Part shown: positions 1-8,252 of the stretch, in pieces
Numbering within the stretch: the stretch's first letter is position 1
Layout: every line of letters starts with the position of its first letter
Assembly (NCBI RefSeq): GCF_002043005.1
Contig: NZ_CP020331.1
Coordinates: 248,001-312,000, forward strand
Reading direction: 5' to 3'
Length of the DNA: 64,000 nucleotides
Source: Martelella mediterranea DSM 17316
GTDB lineage: Bacteria > Pseudomonadota > Alphaproteobacteria > Rhizobiales > Rhizobiaceae
Made by a program: the position numbers and the translations under genes
The notes under the pieces: generated by a model
Seen by the model: only the letters and a program-made list of their open reading frames with translations
What the model was told of the DNA's origin: nothing
The model's database searches: none

Positions 1-383
1 CCGAGATCAGCTTTTCCGATCATGAGAACGTTCGCGTTTGTGAGGTCGTCAAGGAGGGTGCGACCCTGATGCGGTTGTCCACGACCTGGGATGCGCTGGC
101 CACTCCGGATGAGCTTCCCGACATTACGCCGAACATGAACCTGAAGATCATTCCGCGCGCCGACGGCCCGGGCGCTGCGATCAAGCAACTCGTCGAGTAT
201 TGCTCGGAAGAAGTCGGAGAGTCGACCCAGATGTCCGGGCTTGGTCACGTGGAGTTTCGCAGCACCGCCAAAACAGACCTTGCTCCACTGAATCCGGTCG
301 CTCTTGGGCGAGGCTTCTATCACCGCGGCGACCTCGCGGAACTGCACGGCAAGATCCGTCTCGACTATCTCGCCAACGGATGA
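1..383 (+). CDS. Acetoacetate decarboxylase-like protein, C-terminal part
   Basis: This gene enters from the left edge and is read in the frame starting at base 3; it ends with TGA at 381-383. About 126 residues are visible. They contain the LKIIP segment and the following hydrophilic strand and helix pattern typical of the acetoacetate decarboxylase (ADC) fold, so the product is probably a decarboxylase or a related ADC-fold enzyme acting on a beta-keto acid. The family's catalytic lysine lies upstream and cannot be checked. The stop is 11 bases before the choX-like start, so the two genes probably share a transcript. ADC-fold paralogues have diverse reactions, so the substrate is open. Confidence 0.7.
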   Translation, partial: EISFSDHENVRVCEVVKEGATLMRLSTTWDALATPDELPDITPNMNLKIIPRADGPGAAIKQLVEYCSEEVGESTQMSGLGHVEFRSTAKTDLAPLNPVALGRGFYHRGDLAELHGKIRLDYLANG

Positions 384-394
384 AGGAGTATACC

Positions 395-1333
395 ATGAAG
401 ATCAAACTATTAAGCATGTCCGCAGCCGCCCTCCTGGCGCCTCAGATCGCCACCGCACAGGTCCCCGATGTCTGCACGAACATCACGATCGCCGATGGCG
501 GATGGACCGATAACGCGGCCCAGAATGGGTTTGTCACGAATGTTCTGAAGGGTCTTGGCTATGAGCCAGAAATCGACTTTCTGTCGCTCGGTGTGCTTTT
601 GGAGGGCATGCAAGCCGGTAATGTCGAAGTCTTTCTTGCAAGCTGGACGCCGAACTCCGACGCAACCCTGAACCCGTACATCGAGTCCGGCGCGATCATG
701 AATGTCGGGTATAACCTCGTCGGAGCTCAGTACGCTCTCGCCGTTCCGAAATACACCTATGATGCCGGCTTGCAGTCCTTCGCCGACATCGAGGATTTCT
801 ACGACGAACTCGACGGAAACATCTACGCACTGGAGCCCGGCAACGATAGCAACAACGTGATCGTCCAGATGCAGGAAGAGGGTGCGTTCGGTTTCGACCG
901 GTTCAATCTGGTGGAATCGAGCGAGAGCGCAATGCTGTCCGCCGTGGAGCGCGCCGTGCAGCGAAACGAGCCCATCGTATTTGTCGGGTGGTCCCCGCAT
1001 CCGATGAATACACGTTTCGACATGGAATATCTGGGCGGCGGAGATGATTATTTCGGTCCAAATTACGGTAGCGCCAAGGTCTGGACGGGGCTGCGCCCCG
1101 GCTATGTCGAGCAATGCCCGAACGCCACCCGCTTCTTCGAGCAGTTGCGATTCACCGTGGAGAGCCTCAGCGTCGTCATGAGTGAAATCCTCGACAATGA
1201 CGCCAATCCTGAAGATGCCGCACGTACTTGGTTGCAGGAAAACCCGGAAATTCTCGATAGCTGGCTTGATGGCGTCCAGACCGTCGACGGTCAGCCCGGC
1301 CTCGAAGCTGTTCGGGCCAGCCTTGCCGAATAA
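395..1333 (+). CDS. Choline/betaine ABC transporter substrate-binding protein (ChoX-like)
   Basis: A 312-residue periplasmic binding protein of the OpuAC/ProX class. It starts at ATG 395 behind AAGGAG at 383-388, which overlaps the previous stop. The first 21 or so residues form a Sec signal peptide ending ATAQ. Segments FLASWTPN, LEPGND and VGWSPHPMN match the aromatic-box and acidic loops of ChoX proteins that bind choline or acetylcholine. No permease or ATPase follows: the gene ends in a strong terminator, so partners must lie upstream or elsewhere. The family call is firm; choline rather than another quaternary amine is inferred from resemblance. Confidence 0.85.
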   Translation: MKIKLLSMSAAALLAPQIATAQVPDVCTNITIADGGWTDNAAQNGFVTNVLKGLGYEPEIDFLSLGVLLEGMQAGNVEVFLASWTPNSDATLNPYIESGAIMNVGYNLVGAQYALAVPKYTYDAGLQSFADIEDFYDELDGNIYALEPGNDSNNVIVQMQEEGAFGFDRFNLVESSESAMLSAVERAVQRNEPIVFVGWSPHPMNTRFDMEYLGGGDDYFGPNYGSAKVWTGLRPGYVEQCPNATRFFEQLRFTVESLSVVMSEILDNDANPEDAARTWLQENPEILDSWLDGVQTVDGQPGLEAVRASLAE

Positions 1334-1367
1334 CCAGTAATCAGACTTCGGCAAGATGAAACTCGAA

Positions 1368-1389
1368 GGGCGGCGAAAGCCGCCCTTTT
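1368..1389 (+). terminator. Rho-independent terminator after choX-like gene
   Basis: A perfect 7-bp stem, GGGCGGC at 1368-1374 and GCCGCCC at 1379-1385, is closed by a GAAA tetraloop and followed by TTTT. It lies 35 bases after the choX-like stop and should end that transcript. Confidence 0.85.
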
Positions 1390-1800
1390 GCCCCCGACTC
1401 CGTTAGTTCTAAGGCCTCGGACAAATATTGCCAGGTATGGCTGCCTTGCAGGCGTTCGCTGCGGATGACACGAAGGTCCGCTATGGGCCGAGAGTGCCGC
1501 CGCACGCAATGTAGGTCAATGTCCGCTTTGCTGTCTAGCCATTCGAAAATCTGCCTGACGGGTTACGTCCATACCGGCTGTTTTGGAGTCACCTTCTTGC
1601 CGAAACTGGAAAACCAATGCCGCTACAGCCGTTAAACGACGGGGCCGCCGGTCCGATTCCCATCAAGACCAGGGTAGCGAACAGAGCGTGGTGGGAGGCT
1701 TGGGCTCTTATCTGCGTTGCGTCGGCCGCATAGGTCTCGCTTCGCTCGGCTCTAGCATGCGTATGGAAACCGTTCTCGTCCCGACCGTGTTGCGCCCCGG
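1390..1800. other. Intergenic stretch without a recognisable gene
   Basis: No ORF here resembles a known family. Short frames on both strands lack convincing ribosome sites. The stretch lies between the choX terminator and the 3' end of tctA, so it receives convergent transcription and may be relic sequence. Confidence 0.5.
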
Positions 1801-3300
1801 CTAACCCCTGATTTGCCGCAGTGCCTGCCACACGAGAAGCGCGGCGATGGTGGCGAGCAGCGCGCCGCTGATCGGGCGGGTGAAGAAGGCCGTGATGTCG
1901 CCATGATTGGCGAGAAGCCCGTTGCGGAAGTTGACCTCTATGATCGGCCCCAGCACCAGGCCGATAACGATCGGCGGCATCGGGAAGCGGAAGCACGAAA
2001 GCACGAAGCCGATAATGCCGAGGGTGACCGCCAGAACGATCTCGAACGGACTGTTGTTGACAGCATAGACCCCGGTGACGCAGAGAATCGCGACGACAGG
2101 GGTCAGTACGGCATAGGGGATAGCAAGAATCTTCGGCAGAAGCCGTCGTGCGCCAAGTCCGAGTACGGTGATCAGCACGGCCGAAATCAGCAATACGCCT
2201 AAAATGACGAGAAACAGATCGCCGTTCTGGATGATGAAGAACGGTCCGGGATCGATGCCCTGGATCAGAAGCGCGCCCACCAGCACCGCCGTCACCGTGT
2301 CGCCGGGGATGCCGAGCGTCAGCAGCGGCACCAGCGCGCCGCCGGTGACCGCATTGTTGGAGACTTCGGAGGCCACCAGCCGCCGGGTATCCTCTTCGGT
2401 TTCCCGTGCGGCTTCGTTCAGCTTGTCGTTGCCGCGGCCCCGCCCGGTCATGCCATAGGCGATCCAGGAGGCAATGGTGGGGCCGGTCCCGGGCAATATG
2501 CCGATGAAGGTACCGACGGCCGCGCTTTGCAGAACCACCCACCAGTTGCGGACCAGCACCGGCACGAGGCCTGCAATGGGCGCGCTGCGCTGCGCCGGGA
2601 GCGCGCCTTCGTTGGCATGCCGCTCGATCTGGGTGGGGATCTCGGCAATCGCGAAGAAGGCGATCAGTGCCGGGATCAGCGGAATGCCACCCTGCAGATC
2701 GGGCAGGCCGAACGAAAACCGGGTAACGCCCCCAACCTGATCGATGCCGACCGTGCCGATCAGCATGCCGAATGCGGCCGCGATGATGCCCTTGATGATC
2801 GATCCGCCGGAGACGGCGGCCACGCACATCAGTCCGAACAGGCCGAGAGAGAAATATTCGACGGAGGTGAATTTCAGCGCGAAGGTGGAAAGCGTCGGAG
2901 CCAGAAACAGCAACACGATCAGCGACAGCAGACCCCCGAGCGAGGAACTGACCGTGGAAATGCCGATGGCATAGTCGGCGAGCCCGCGCCGGGCCAGCCG
3001 GTAGCCGGGAAGGGCCGTGGCGGCGTTGCCGGGCGAGCCCGGCGTGTTGATCAGTATCGCCGGGATCGAGCCCGCATAATAGCCGGCGGCATAAATGCCG
3101 AGCAGCAGGGCCATGGCCGCATTGAAATCGATGCCGAAGGTGAGCGGTGTTGCGATTGCAACGCCGGTCGTGGCCGTCAGCCCCGGCGAGGCGCCGAAAA
3201 TGAAGCCGACGATCACTCCGGTCAGGCACCACAACAGGACATCCGGGGCGAGCAGAGCCTCGGCGGCGGCAGCGAACATCGAGGCCGGAATCATATCCAT
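1801..3300 (-). CDS. tctA: Tripartite tricarboxylate transporter, large permease TctA
   Basis: A 499-residue polytopic inner-membrane protein with the TctA-family N-terminal signature, including GFIFGASPGLTATTGVAIA and the glycine/proline-rich repeat INTPGSPGNAA around residues 84-94, mirrored by the second-half TLGIPGD segment. About a dozen hydrophobic helices are visible. It forms the large channel subunit of a TTT carboxylate uptake system with TctB and the binding protein TctC. Its ATG overlaps the tctB stop by 10 bases, so the two are translationally coupled. The operon reads away from the HutC-like regulator and begins beside a HutC-type operator. Confidence 0.93.
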   Translation of the reverse strand: MDMIPASMFAAAAEALLAPDVLLWCLTGVIVGFIFGASPGLTATTGVAIATPLTFGIDFNAAMALLLGIYAAGYYAGSIPAILINTPGSPGNAATALPGYRLARRGLADYAIGISTVSSSLGGLLSLIVLLFLAPTLSTFALKFTSVEYFSLGLFGLMCVAAVSGGSIIKGIIAAAFGMLIGTVGIDQVGGVTRFSFGLPDLQGGIPLIPALIAFFAIAEIPTQIERHANEGALPAQRSAPIAGLVPVLVRNWWVVLQSAAVGTFIGILPGTGPTIASWIAYGMTGRGRGNDKLNEAARETEEDTRRLVASEVSNNAVTGGALVPLLTLGIPGDTVTAVLVGALLIQGIDPGPFFIIQNGDLFLVILGVLLISAVLITVLGLGARRLLPKILAIPYAVLTPVVAILCVTGVYAVNNSPFEIVLAVTLGIIGFVLSCFRFPMPPIVIGLVLGPIIEVNFRNGLLANHGDITAFFTRPISGALLATIAALLVWQALRQIRG

Positions 3301-3725
3301 GTCGGCACCAGAACGGTAAAGCCGTAGCGGAAGGTCACAAAGACGGTCAGAGAGACCGCGACGGGCAGGATGGCGAGCACGAGTGGTCTGCGTTCGCCGA
3401 GCAACGCCATGCTGGCCAGCATGAAGGCCCAGGCGCCCAGGCGGAAATCGACATGGCGGAAGCTCAGAGCATAGACCACCAGCAGCGCGATAAAGGCCAG
3501 CGCATGGCGGTTCAGAATAGGCTGAAGCGTGATCTCAAGCCCGGTCGCAGAGGGACGGATCATCAGCAACAGGCTGCCTGCGCCGATGATGACGCAGAGC
3601 GCCATCGGCAGGGTGCGGGCATTGACCGCGCCGCTTCCCGGCAGCACGTCGATGCCGGCGGCGACATAGAGCATGACGAGCGAAAGCAGCAATATGGCGC
3701 CGCCGATGGCGCGGTCTGAACGCAT
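3291..3725 (-). CDS. tctB: Tripartite tricarboxylate transporter, small permease TctB
   Basis: A 144-residue membrane protein with four predicted transmembrane segments, the size and topology of TctB subunits. The start chosen is ATG 3725 (MRSDRAIGG), because the 19 residues upstream in the same frame are polar and arginine-rich and do not look like TctB. It lies between tctC and tctA and overlaps tctA. Sequence conservation in this family is low, so the call rests on position and topology. Confidence 0.85.
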   Translation of the reverse strand: MRSDRAIGGAILLLSLVMLYVAAGIDVLPGSGAVNARTLPMALCVIIGAGSLLLMIRPSATGLEITLQPILNRHALAFIALLVVYALSFRHVDFRLGAWAFMLASMALLGERRPLVLAILPVAVSLTVFVTFRYGFTVLVPTWI

Positions 3726-3785
3726 GGAAGATCTCCGGATGAAGAGGCCGGCGGGCGTCTTTGCCCGCTGGCGACACGGCAAACC

Positions 3786-4745
3786 CTACTTGGCAAGGCC
3801 AAGTTCGGTGAGAACCTTTCGGTTCTGAGCGCTCGATGCCTCGATTACCGCGGCAAAGCCGGCGGAATCCCTGAAGGCGTCGGTGTAGCTGAATTTGCTG
3901 TAGAGTTCGGCAAGTTCGTCGGAGGCGGCGATTTCCTTCAGGGCCGCGTCAAGCTTGGCGATCACGTCATCCGGCGTGCCCTTGCGCGTCACGAGGCCGA
4001 ACCAGACGCTGGCGGTGAAGTCGAAGCCCTGTGCCTTGAAGGTCTTGGCGCCCGGCAGGTAATCGACCTCTTCATCGGCGGCAAGGCCGATGACCTTGAG
4101 CTGACCAGCCTGCGCCAGCGACTTGTAGACCGGCGCGCCGACGAAGGAGAAATCGACCTCGCCCGATAGCGCCTTCGTGACCGCGCCCTTGCCGCCCTGG
4201 CCGCTGATATGGGTCAGTTCAATGCCCTGCTGATCGGCAAAATCCGACATGCTGACATGCTGGCTGGAGCCGGGGCCGGGGGTGGAGAAGGTGACGTCTT
4301 CGGATTTGGCCTTCTCGACGATGTCCGAGATCGAATTGAGCGGGCTGTCGGCCGCAACCGCAACCGCGATCGGGGTTTCGACCAGTTCTGCGAGCGGAAT
4401 GAAATCATCGGTTTGATAGCCGGCCTCCGCCATGATCGGGCGGGCCGTCAGGGCGCCGGTGGAAGCGATCAACAGGGTGTAGCCATCTGCAGGCGCCTTG
4501 GCGGCTTCCAGCGTGCCGACACTGCCGCCGGCGCCATCGACATTGCGCACGATGAAGGGTTTGCCGAAGTAATTCTGAAGCTGCCTGGCAATGACGCGGG
4601 CTGTGCCGTCGATCGCATCACCGGCCCCGAAGGGAACGATGATCTGAACAGGTTTTTCGGGGTATTCCGCACGGGCCGCCGCCGGGGCCAGCATGAGGGC
4701 TGCGAGCGCGCAGGCCGCGAACTGTTTTGTCCTGGAAAAATTCAT
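3786..4745 (-). CDS. tctC: TTT transporter periplasmic binding protein TctC
   Basis: A 319-residue extracytoplasmic solute receptor of the Bug/TctC family. A signal peptide occupies about residues 1-26 (ends AARAE), followed by YPEKPVQIIVPFGAGDAID, the standard TctC opening, and the FIVRNVDGAGGSVG ligand-loop region. It is the first gene of tctCBA. Its start is 107 bases from the start of the divergent GntR/HutC-like regulator, and a TGTATATACA-like operator lies in that gap, so it is probably controlled by that regulator. The ligand is a small carboxylate; the neighbouring lyase suggests an unsaturated imidazole carboxylate or similar acid, but that is inference. Confidence 0.92.
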   Translation of the reverse strand: MNFSRTKQFAACALAALMLAPAAARAEYPEKPVQIIVPFGAGDAIDGTARVIARQLQNYFGKPFIVRNVDGAGGSVGTLEAAKAPADGYTLLIASTGALTARPIMAEAGYQTDDFIPLAELVETPIAVAVAADSPLNSISDIVEKAKSEDVTFSTPGPGSSQHVSMSDFADQQGIELTHISGQGGKGAVTKALSGEVDFSFVGAPVYKSLAQAGQLKVIGLAADEEVDYLPGAKTFKAQGFDFTASVWFGLVTRKGTPDDVIAKLDAALKEIAASDELAELYSKFSYTDAFRDSAGFAAVIEASSAQNRKVLTELGLAK

Positions 4746-4813
4746 GTCATGTTCCCTTTTATCTGTTTATTGCGGGGCGATTGCTTGTTTTTTGACCACT
4801 GCCCCGTATAGTG

Positions 4814-4825
4814 CAGTATATACAA
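4814..4825. promoter_or_regulatory. HutC-type operator in the tctC/regulator gap
   Basis: CAGTATATACAA matches 10 of 12 positions of the perfect palindrome found before the lyase gene at 5688-5699. It lies 26 bases before the regulator start and 69 bases before the tctC start. It is well placed for the regulator to control both its own gene and tctCBA. Confidence 0.65.
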
Positions 4826-4851
4826 CATCAGGATGGGGTCAACGAACTCAC

Positions 4852-5616
4852 ATGCAGAATCCGCCACTGCCGCGTTACGAGGCCCTGAAGGGCTTCATTT
4901 GCGGAAAGATCGACAACGGCGAATGGAAGCCGGATGACCGGATCCCCTCCGAAACAGTGCTTGCCGAAGATTTTGGTGTTTCGCGGATGACGGCAAATCG
5001 GGCAATAAGGGAGCTGACCGCCGAGGGTCGGTTGATGCGCATCGCCGGCGTCGGGACCTTTGTGCTCGCGCCCAAGGTACGCGGTACCATCCTTGAAATT
5101 CGCAGTATTTCCGATGAAATCGCGGCACGCGGCCACACCCACAGCAGCCGGCTGATCTATCTCGGCAAGATCAGGGCGTCGAGCCGTATCGCCGGCGTTC
5201 TGGAAGTGGCCGAGGGAGCGTCGGTCTTCAACGTCGTTATCGTTCACATGGAAAACGGGGAGCCAGTGCAGCTTGAAACCCGCTACGTCAATCCGCTGGC
5301 GGCACCCGATTTCCTCGAACTCGATTTTTCGGCGAGGACGCCGAGTGATTATCTGCTCGGTCGTTTGCCGGTCGCCGAGATCGAGCAGACCATCGAGGCC
5401 CGGCTGCCGACGCCGGACGAAGCCGAGCACCTGCATATGGATCTCTCGGAACCTTGCCTGGTACTAGATCGGCGCTCGCGCTCAGGTCGCCTGGTCGTGA
5501 CCTATGTAAAGCTGGTGCATCCCGGCCGGCGCGTCACGCTCGGCGGTCTCACGGTGGGCGGCGCGCAGGATAAGCCGATGACAGGCGAGACGACGCTTCG
5601 GGAGCGCGCAGTCTAA
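4852..5616 (+). CDS. GntR-family transcriptional regulator, HutC subfamily
   Basis: A 254-residue regulator. Residues about 5-70 form a GntR winged helix (YEALKGFICGKI; RIPSETVLAEDFGVSRMTA), followed by a UTRA effector domain (RGTILEIRSISDEIAARGH through residue 240). This is the HutC architecture; classical HutC senses urocanate. The start is ATG 4852, because in-frame codons upstream run through the operator and into the divergent promoter. The gene lies between tctCBA and the lyase/transporter operon, and both gaps carry TGTATATACA-like sites. It probably represses both arms and is relieved by a pathway intermediate related to urocanate, for example thiolurocanate. Confidence 0.9.
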   Translation: MQNPPLPRYEALKGFICGKIDNGEWKPDDRIPSETVLAEDFGVSRMTANRAIRELTAEGRLMRIAGVGTFVLAPKVRGTILEIRSISDEIAARGHTHSSRLIYLGKIRASSRIAGVLEVAEGASVFNVVIVHMENGEPVQLETRYVNPLAAPDFLELDFSARTPSDYLLGRLPVAEIEQTIEARLPTPDEAEHLHMDLSEPCLVLDRRSRSGRLVVTYVKLVHPGRRVTLGGLTVGGAQDKPMTGETTLRERAV

Positions 5617-5687
5617 GAAGCTATCCGCATTCTGATGAATTTGCAGTCAAAGCGATTTTTTGCCTTGCGAATGGGCAATTCGCATGA

Positions 5688-5699
5688 TTGTATATACAA
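5688..5699. promoter_or_regulatory. Perfect HutC-type palindrome before the lyase operon
   Basis: TTGTATATACAA is a perfect 12-bp palindrome 51 bases before the proposed TTG start of the lyase gene and 72 bases after the regulator stop. Its core is of the type bound by HutC repressors. Together with the site at 4814-4825 it defines a small local regulon. Confidence 0.75.
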
Positions 5700-5749
5700 G
5701 TACAGACATTCAATGGCGCCGTGGGGCGCTTCGATCAAAGGGTTCTTCC

Positions 5750-7261
5750 TTGACAGCGCAGACCCCCGTCATTCTCAGTACCGACCCGCCCGGCATTGCC
5801 GAGATCGTGCGCATCGCCCGACACCGCGCTCCTGTCAAAATCGCCGGTGATCTGACGGTCCTGCTGGAGAAGAGCCGTGCGGTGATCGAGCGGCGGCTTG
5901 GGGAAAACGCGCCGGTGTATGGGCTTACCACCGGACTTGGAGCGGGCGTCGATACGCGGCTCGAACCCTCGGACATTGCGGCCTTCCAGCAGCGTGTTCC
6001 GGAAGCGCGCGCCGTCGGGGTTGGTGCCGGTCTTTCCAGTGAGGTCGTGCGTGCGGTGATGGCCGCGCGGCTGGCGGGCTTTGCCTCGGGCGGGGCAGGG
6101 GTTTCGCCGGGGGTTGTGGCATCGCTTGCCGCAGCCCTCAATGCCGGTTTCCATCCGGTGATCCACGCTCTCGGCTCGATCGGCGCTGCCGACCTCGCGC
6201 CGCTTTCCGACATGGCGCGCGGGCTGTTGGGCCACGGCGAGGTGGAATTCGGCGGCGAGATCATGGATGCAGGCAAGGCGCTGGAAAAGTCCGGCTTGCC
6301 GCCGCTGACGCTCGGGCCGCGCGATGGCCATGCGCTGGTGGTCGGCAACAGCCTGTCGATCGGCCAGGCCTGCCTAGCCATCGATGATCTTATCCGCACG
6401 CTCGACTGGTCGTTTGCAGCTGTTGCGCTGAGCTTCGAAGCGTTTCGCGCCAACGTCACCGTCATTGACCCACGCGCGCTGTCGCGTCGACCGGCGTTCG
6501 GGCAAGAGACTGCCGGCAAAAGGCTTGCGGATATGCTCTCGGGAAGCGGCCTGTTCGAACCGGACGCGGCGCGGCGGCTGCAGGACCCGGTCAGCTACCG
6601 CTGTGCGCCGCAGATCTGGGGGGCGCTCATCCATGCGCTGGAAGAAGCGACGGTGGCGACCGAAATAGAGATAGCCGGCGCCGGCGACAATCCGGTTGTG
6701 CTTGTCGAGGAGAACGCGCTGATCCACAACGGCAATTTCGATACCACGGCCTTCGCGCTCTCCTTTGAGCGCCTGGGCCTTGCGATCGCGCAGTGCGCCT
6801 CGGCAACTGCCCACCGGACCATGAAGATCATGTCGCCCGGGATCTCCGAACTGCCGCGCTTCCTGACGCCGAGAGGCGCAAGCCGCACCGGGTTTGCCAC
6901 GGTGCAGAAGACGGTTTCGGCGCTGGAGGCGGAAATCCGCCATCTCGCCAATCCGGTGGCGTTTTCGCCGATCCCGGTGGCCGACGGCATTGAGGATCAT
7001 GCCTCGATGGCGCCCTCCGTCATGGCCAAGACCGTCGCGATCATCGAGCGTTTCCGCTGGCTCGTCGCCATCGAGCTGATTGCGACAAGCCAGGCGGTGG
7101 ATCTGCGCGGCGTTGAAAGCCTCGGAGCCGGCGCCTCCGCCGCCTATCACGAGGTCCGCTCAGTCGTCGAACCACTCGATGAAGACCGCGCCCAGGCGCC
7201 TGATTTCTCCAGAATGTCTGATTTCATCCGGGTGAACGGCCTGATGCATGAAGTCCAATAA
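5750..7261 (+). CDS. Histidine/aromatic ammonia-lyase-fold enzyme lacking the MIO motif; ergothionase-like betaine lyase candidate
   Basis: About 503 residues of the HAL/PAL superfamily. Recognisable family segments are YGLTTGLGAG (active-site Tyr loop), VVGNSLSIGQA, QDPVSYRCAPQIWGA, a GAGDNPVV loop and ADGIEDHASMAP. The decisive oddity is the cofactor site. Active ammonia lyases have G-S-x-G-A-S-G-D-L, in which Ala-Ser-Gly cyclises to MIO. Here the DNA at 6174-6197 encodes GSIGAADL, one residue shorter and without Ser. The Ser-His before the GVG loop is also replaced (EARAVGVG). Ergothionase, which eliminates trimethylamine from ergothioneine, is a MIO-less member of this fold. The operon's quaternary-amine transporter supports elimination of a trimethylammonium group. 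TTG 5750 is chosen as start: AAAGGG lies 7 bases upstream, and earlier starts would read through the operator. Confidence 0.75.
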   Translation: MTAQTPVILSTDPPGIAEIVRIARHRAPVKIAGDLTVLLEKSRAVIERRLGENAPVYGLTTGLGAGVDTRLEPSDIAAFQQRVPEARAVGVGAGLSSEVVRAVMAARLAGFASGGAGVSPGVVASLAAALNAGFHPVIHALGSIGAADLAPLSDMARGLLGHGEVEFGGEIMDAGKALEKSGLPPLTLGPRDGHALVVGNSLSIGQACLAIDDLIRTLDWSFAAVALSFEAFRANVTVIDPRALSRRPAFGQETAGKRLADMLSGSGLFEPDAARRLQDPVSYRCAPQIWGALIHALEEATVATEIEIAGAGDNPVVLVEENALIHNGNFDTTAFALSFERLGLAIAQCASATAHRTMKIMSPGISELPRFLTPRGASRTGFATVQKTVSALEAEIRHLANPVAFSPIPVADGIEDHASMAPSVMAKTVAIIERFRWLVAIELIATSQAVDLRGVESLGAGASAAYHEVRSVVEPLDEDRAQAPDFSRMSDFIRVNGLMHEVQ

Positions 7262-7315
7262 TAAGGGTCGCAAAGACCTCCCAGAACCTCCAACGCAGAT
7301 ATCAGAGGGAATGAC

Positions 7316-8197
7316 ATGAAATTCGCATCCATCCTCACCGCTGCCCTGATCGCCGCAGCGGCGGCAGCACCGGCCAAGGCCGATCCGATCAAGGTTGGCT
7401 CCAAAAATTTCACCGAGCAGTATATTCTTGGCGAAATATATGCTGCGCTTCTGGAAAACGCCGGCTATGAGGTAGATCGCAAGATCAATCTCGGCGGCAC
7501 GCTGATCGCTCACCAGGCGCTGACCACCGGCGAGATCGATCTCTATCCCGAATATACGGGCACGGCACTCAGCGCTGTCGTCAAGGGCGAGATCTCCTCT
7601 AATCCCGACGCTGTCTACCATACTGTGCAAGACTATTACGCCGATGAACTCGGCCTTGTCTGGCTTGAGCCGACTGGCATCAACAACGGGTATGCCATCG
7701 TCGTGCGCCAGGACACTGCCGATGAGTACACGCTTGCCACGCTTTCCGATCTTGCTGGAGCGGCTGGAGATCTCATCATGGGCGGCGGTCCGGAGTTTCC
7801 CGATCGTGCAGACGGCCTGCCGGGCCTGAAGGTCGTCTATGGCATCGAATTCAAGGAATTCAAGCAATTCGCCAAGCTCGGCCTGCGGTACGATGCGCTG
7901 CTGCAGGGCGATATCGACGTGGCCAACGGTTATGCGACCGACTGGCAGATCGGCGCCGAGGGACTTGTGCCGCTTGATGACGATAAGGGACTGTTCCCGC
8001 CTTATTACGTCGCCCCTGTCGTGCGCGCCGAGGTGCTCGAAGCCAATCCCGGCATGGCGGACGTGCTAAACGCGCTGGCGCCGCATGTCGACAATGCCGT
8101 GATGCGCAAGCTCAACGCCGAAGTCGAACAGAACCGCGAAGAACCCGAAGACGTCGCCAAGGCGTATCTCGAGGAAATCGGCCTTATCAACAATTGA
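7316..8197 (+). CDS. Quaternary-amine (OpuC/OsmF-type) ABC transporter substrate-binding protein
   Basis: A 293-residue periplasmic binding protein with a signal peptide over about residues 1-22 (ends AAPAKA). It is followed by IKVGSKNFTEQYILGEIYA, the signature opening of the OpuAC-like/OsmF branch that binds glycine betaine, choline, carnitine or related quaternary amines. The DLYPEYTGTAL segment and the YATDWQI segment also match this branch. The ATG follows GAGGGA at 7304-7309. It starts 54 bases after the lyase gene and shares its operon with two permeases and an ATPase downstream. Ergothioneine importers (EgtU/EgtV type) belong to the same transporter class. Confidence 0.9.
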   Translation: MKFASILTAALIAAAAAAPAKADPIKVGSKNFTEQYILGEIYAALLENAGYEVDRKINLGGTLIAHQALTTGEIDLYPEYTGTALSAVVKGEISSNPDAVYHTVQDYYADELGLVWLEPTGINNGYAIVVRQDTADEYTLATLSDLAGAAGDLIMGGGPEFPDRADGLPGLKVVYGIEFKEFKQFAKLGLRYDALLQGDIDVANGYATDWQIGAEGLVPLDDDKGLFPPYYVAPVVRAEVLEANPGMADVLNALAPHVDNAVMRKLNAEVEQNREEPEDVAKAYLEEIGLINN

Positions 8198-8252
8198 GGC
8201 CAGCTGACCGGGCCTCGTGCCCGGTCCTTCTCTATCTTGCCGGAGCGATAAA

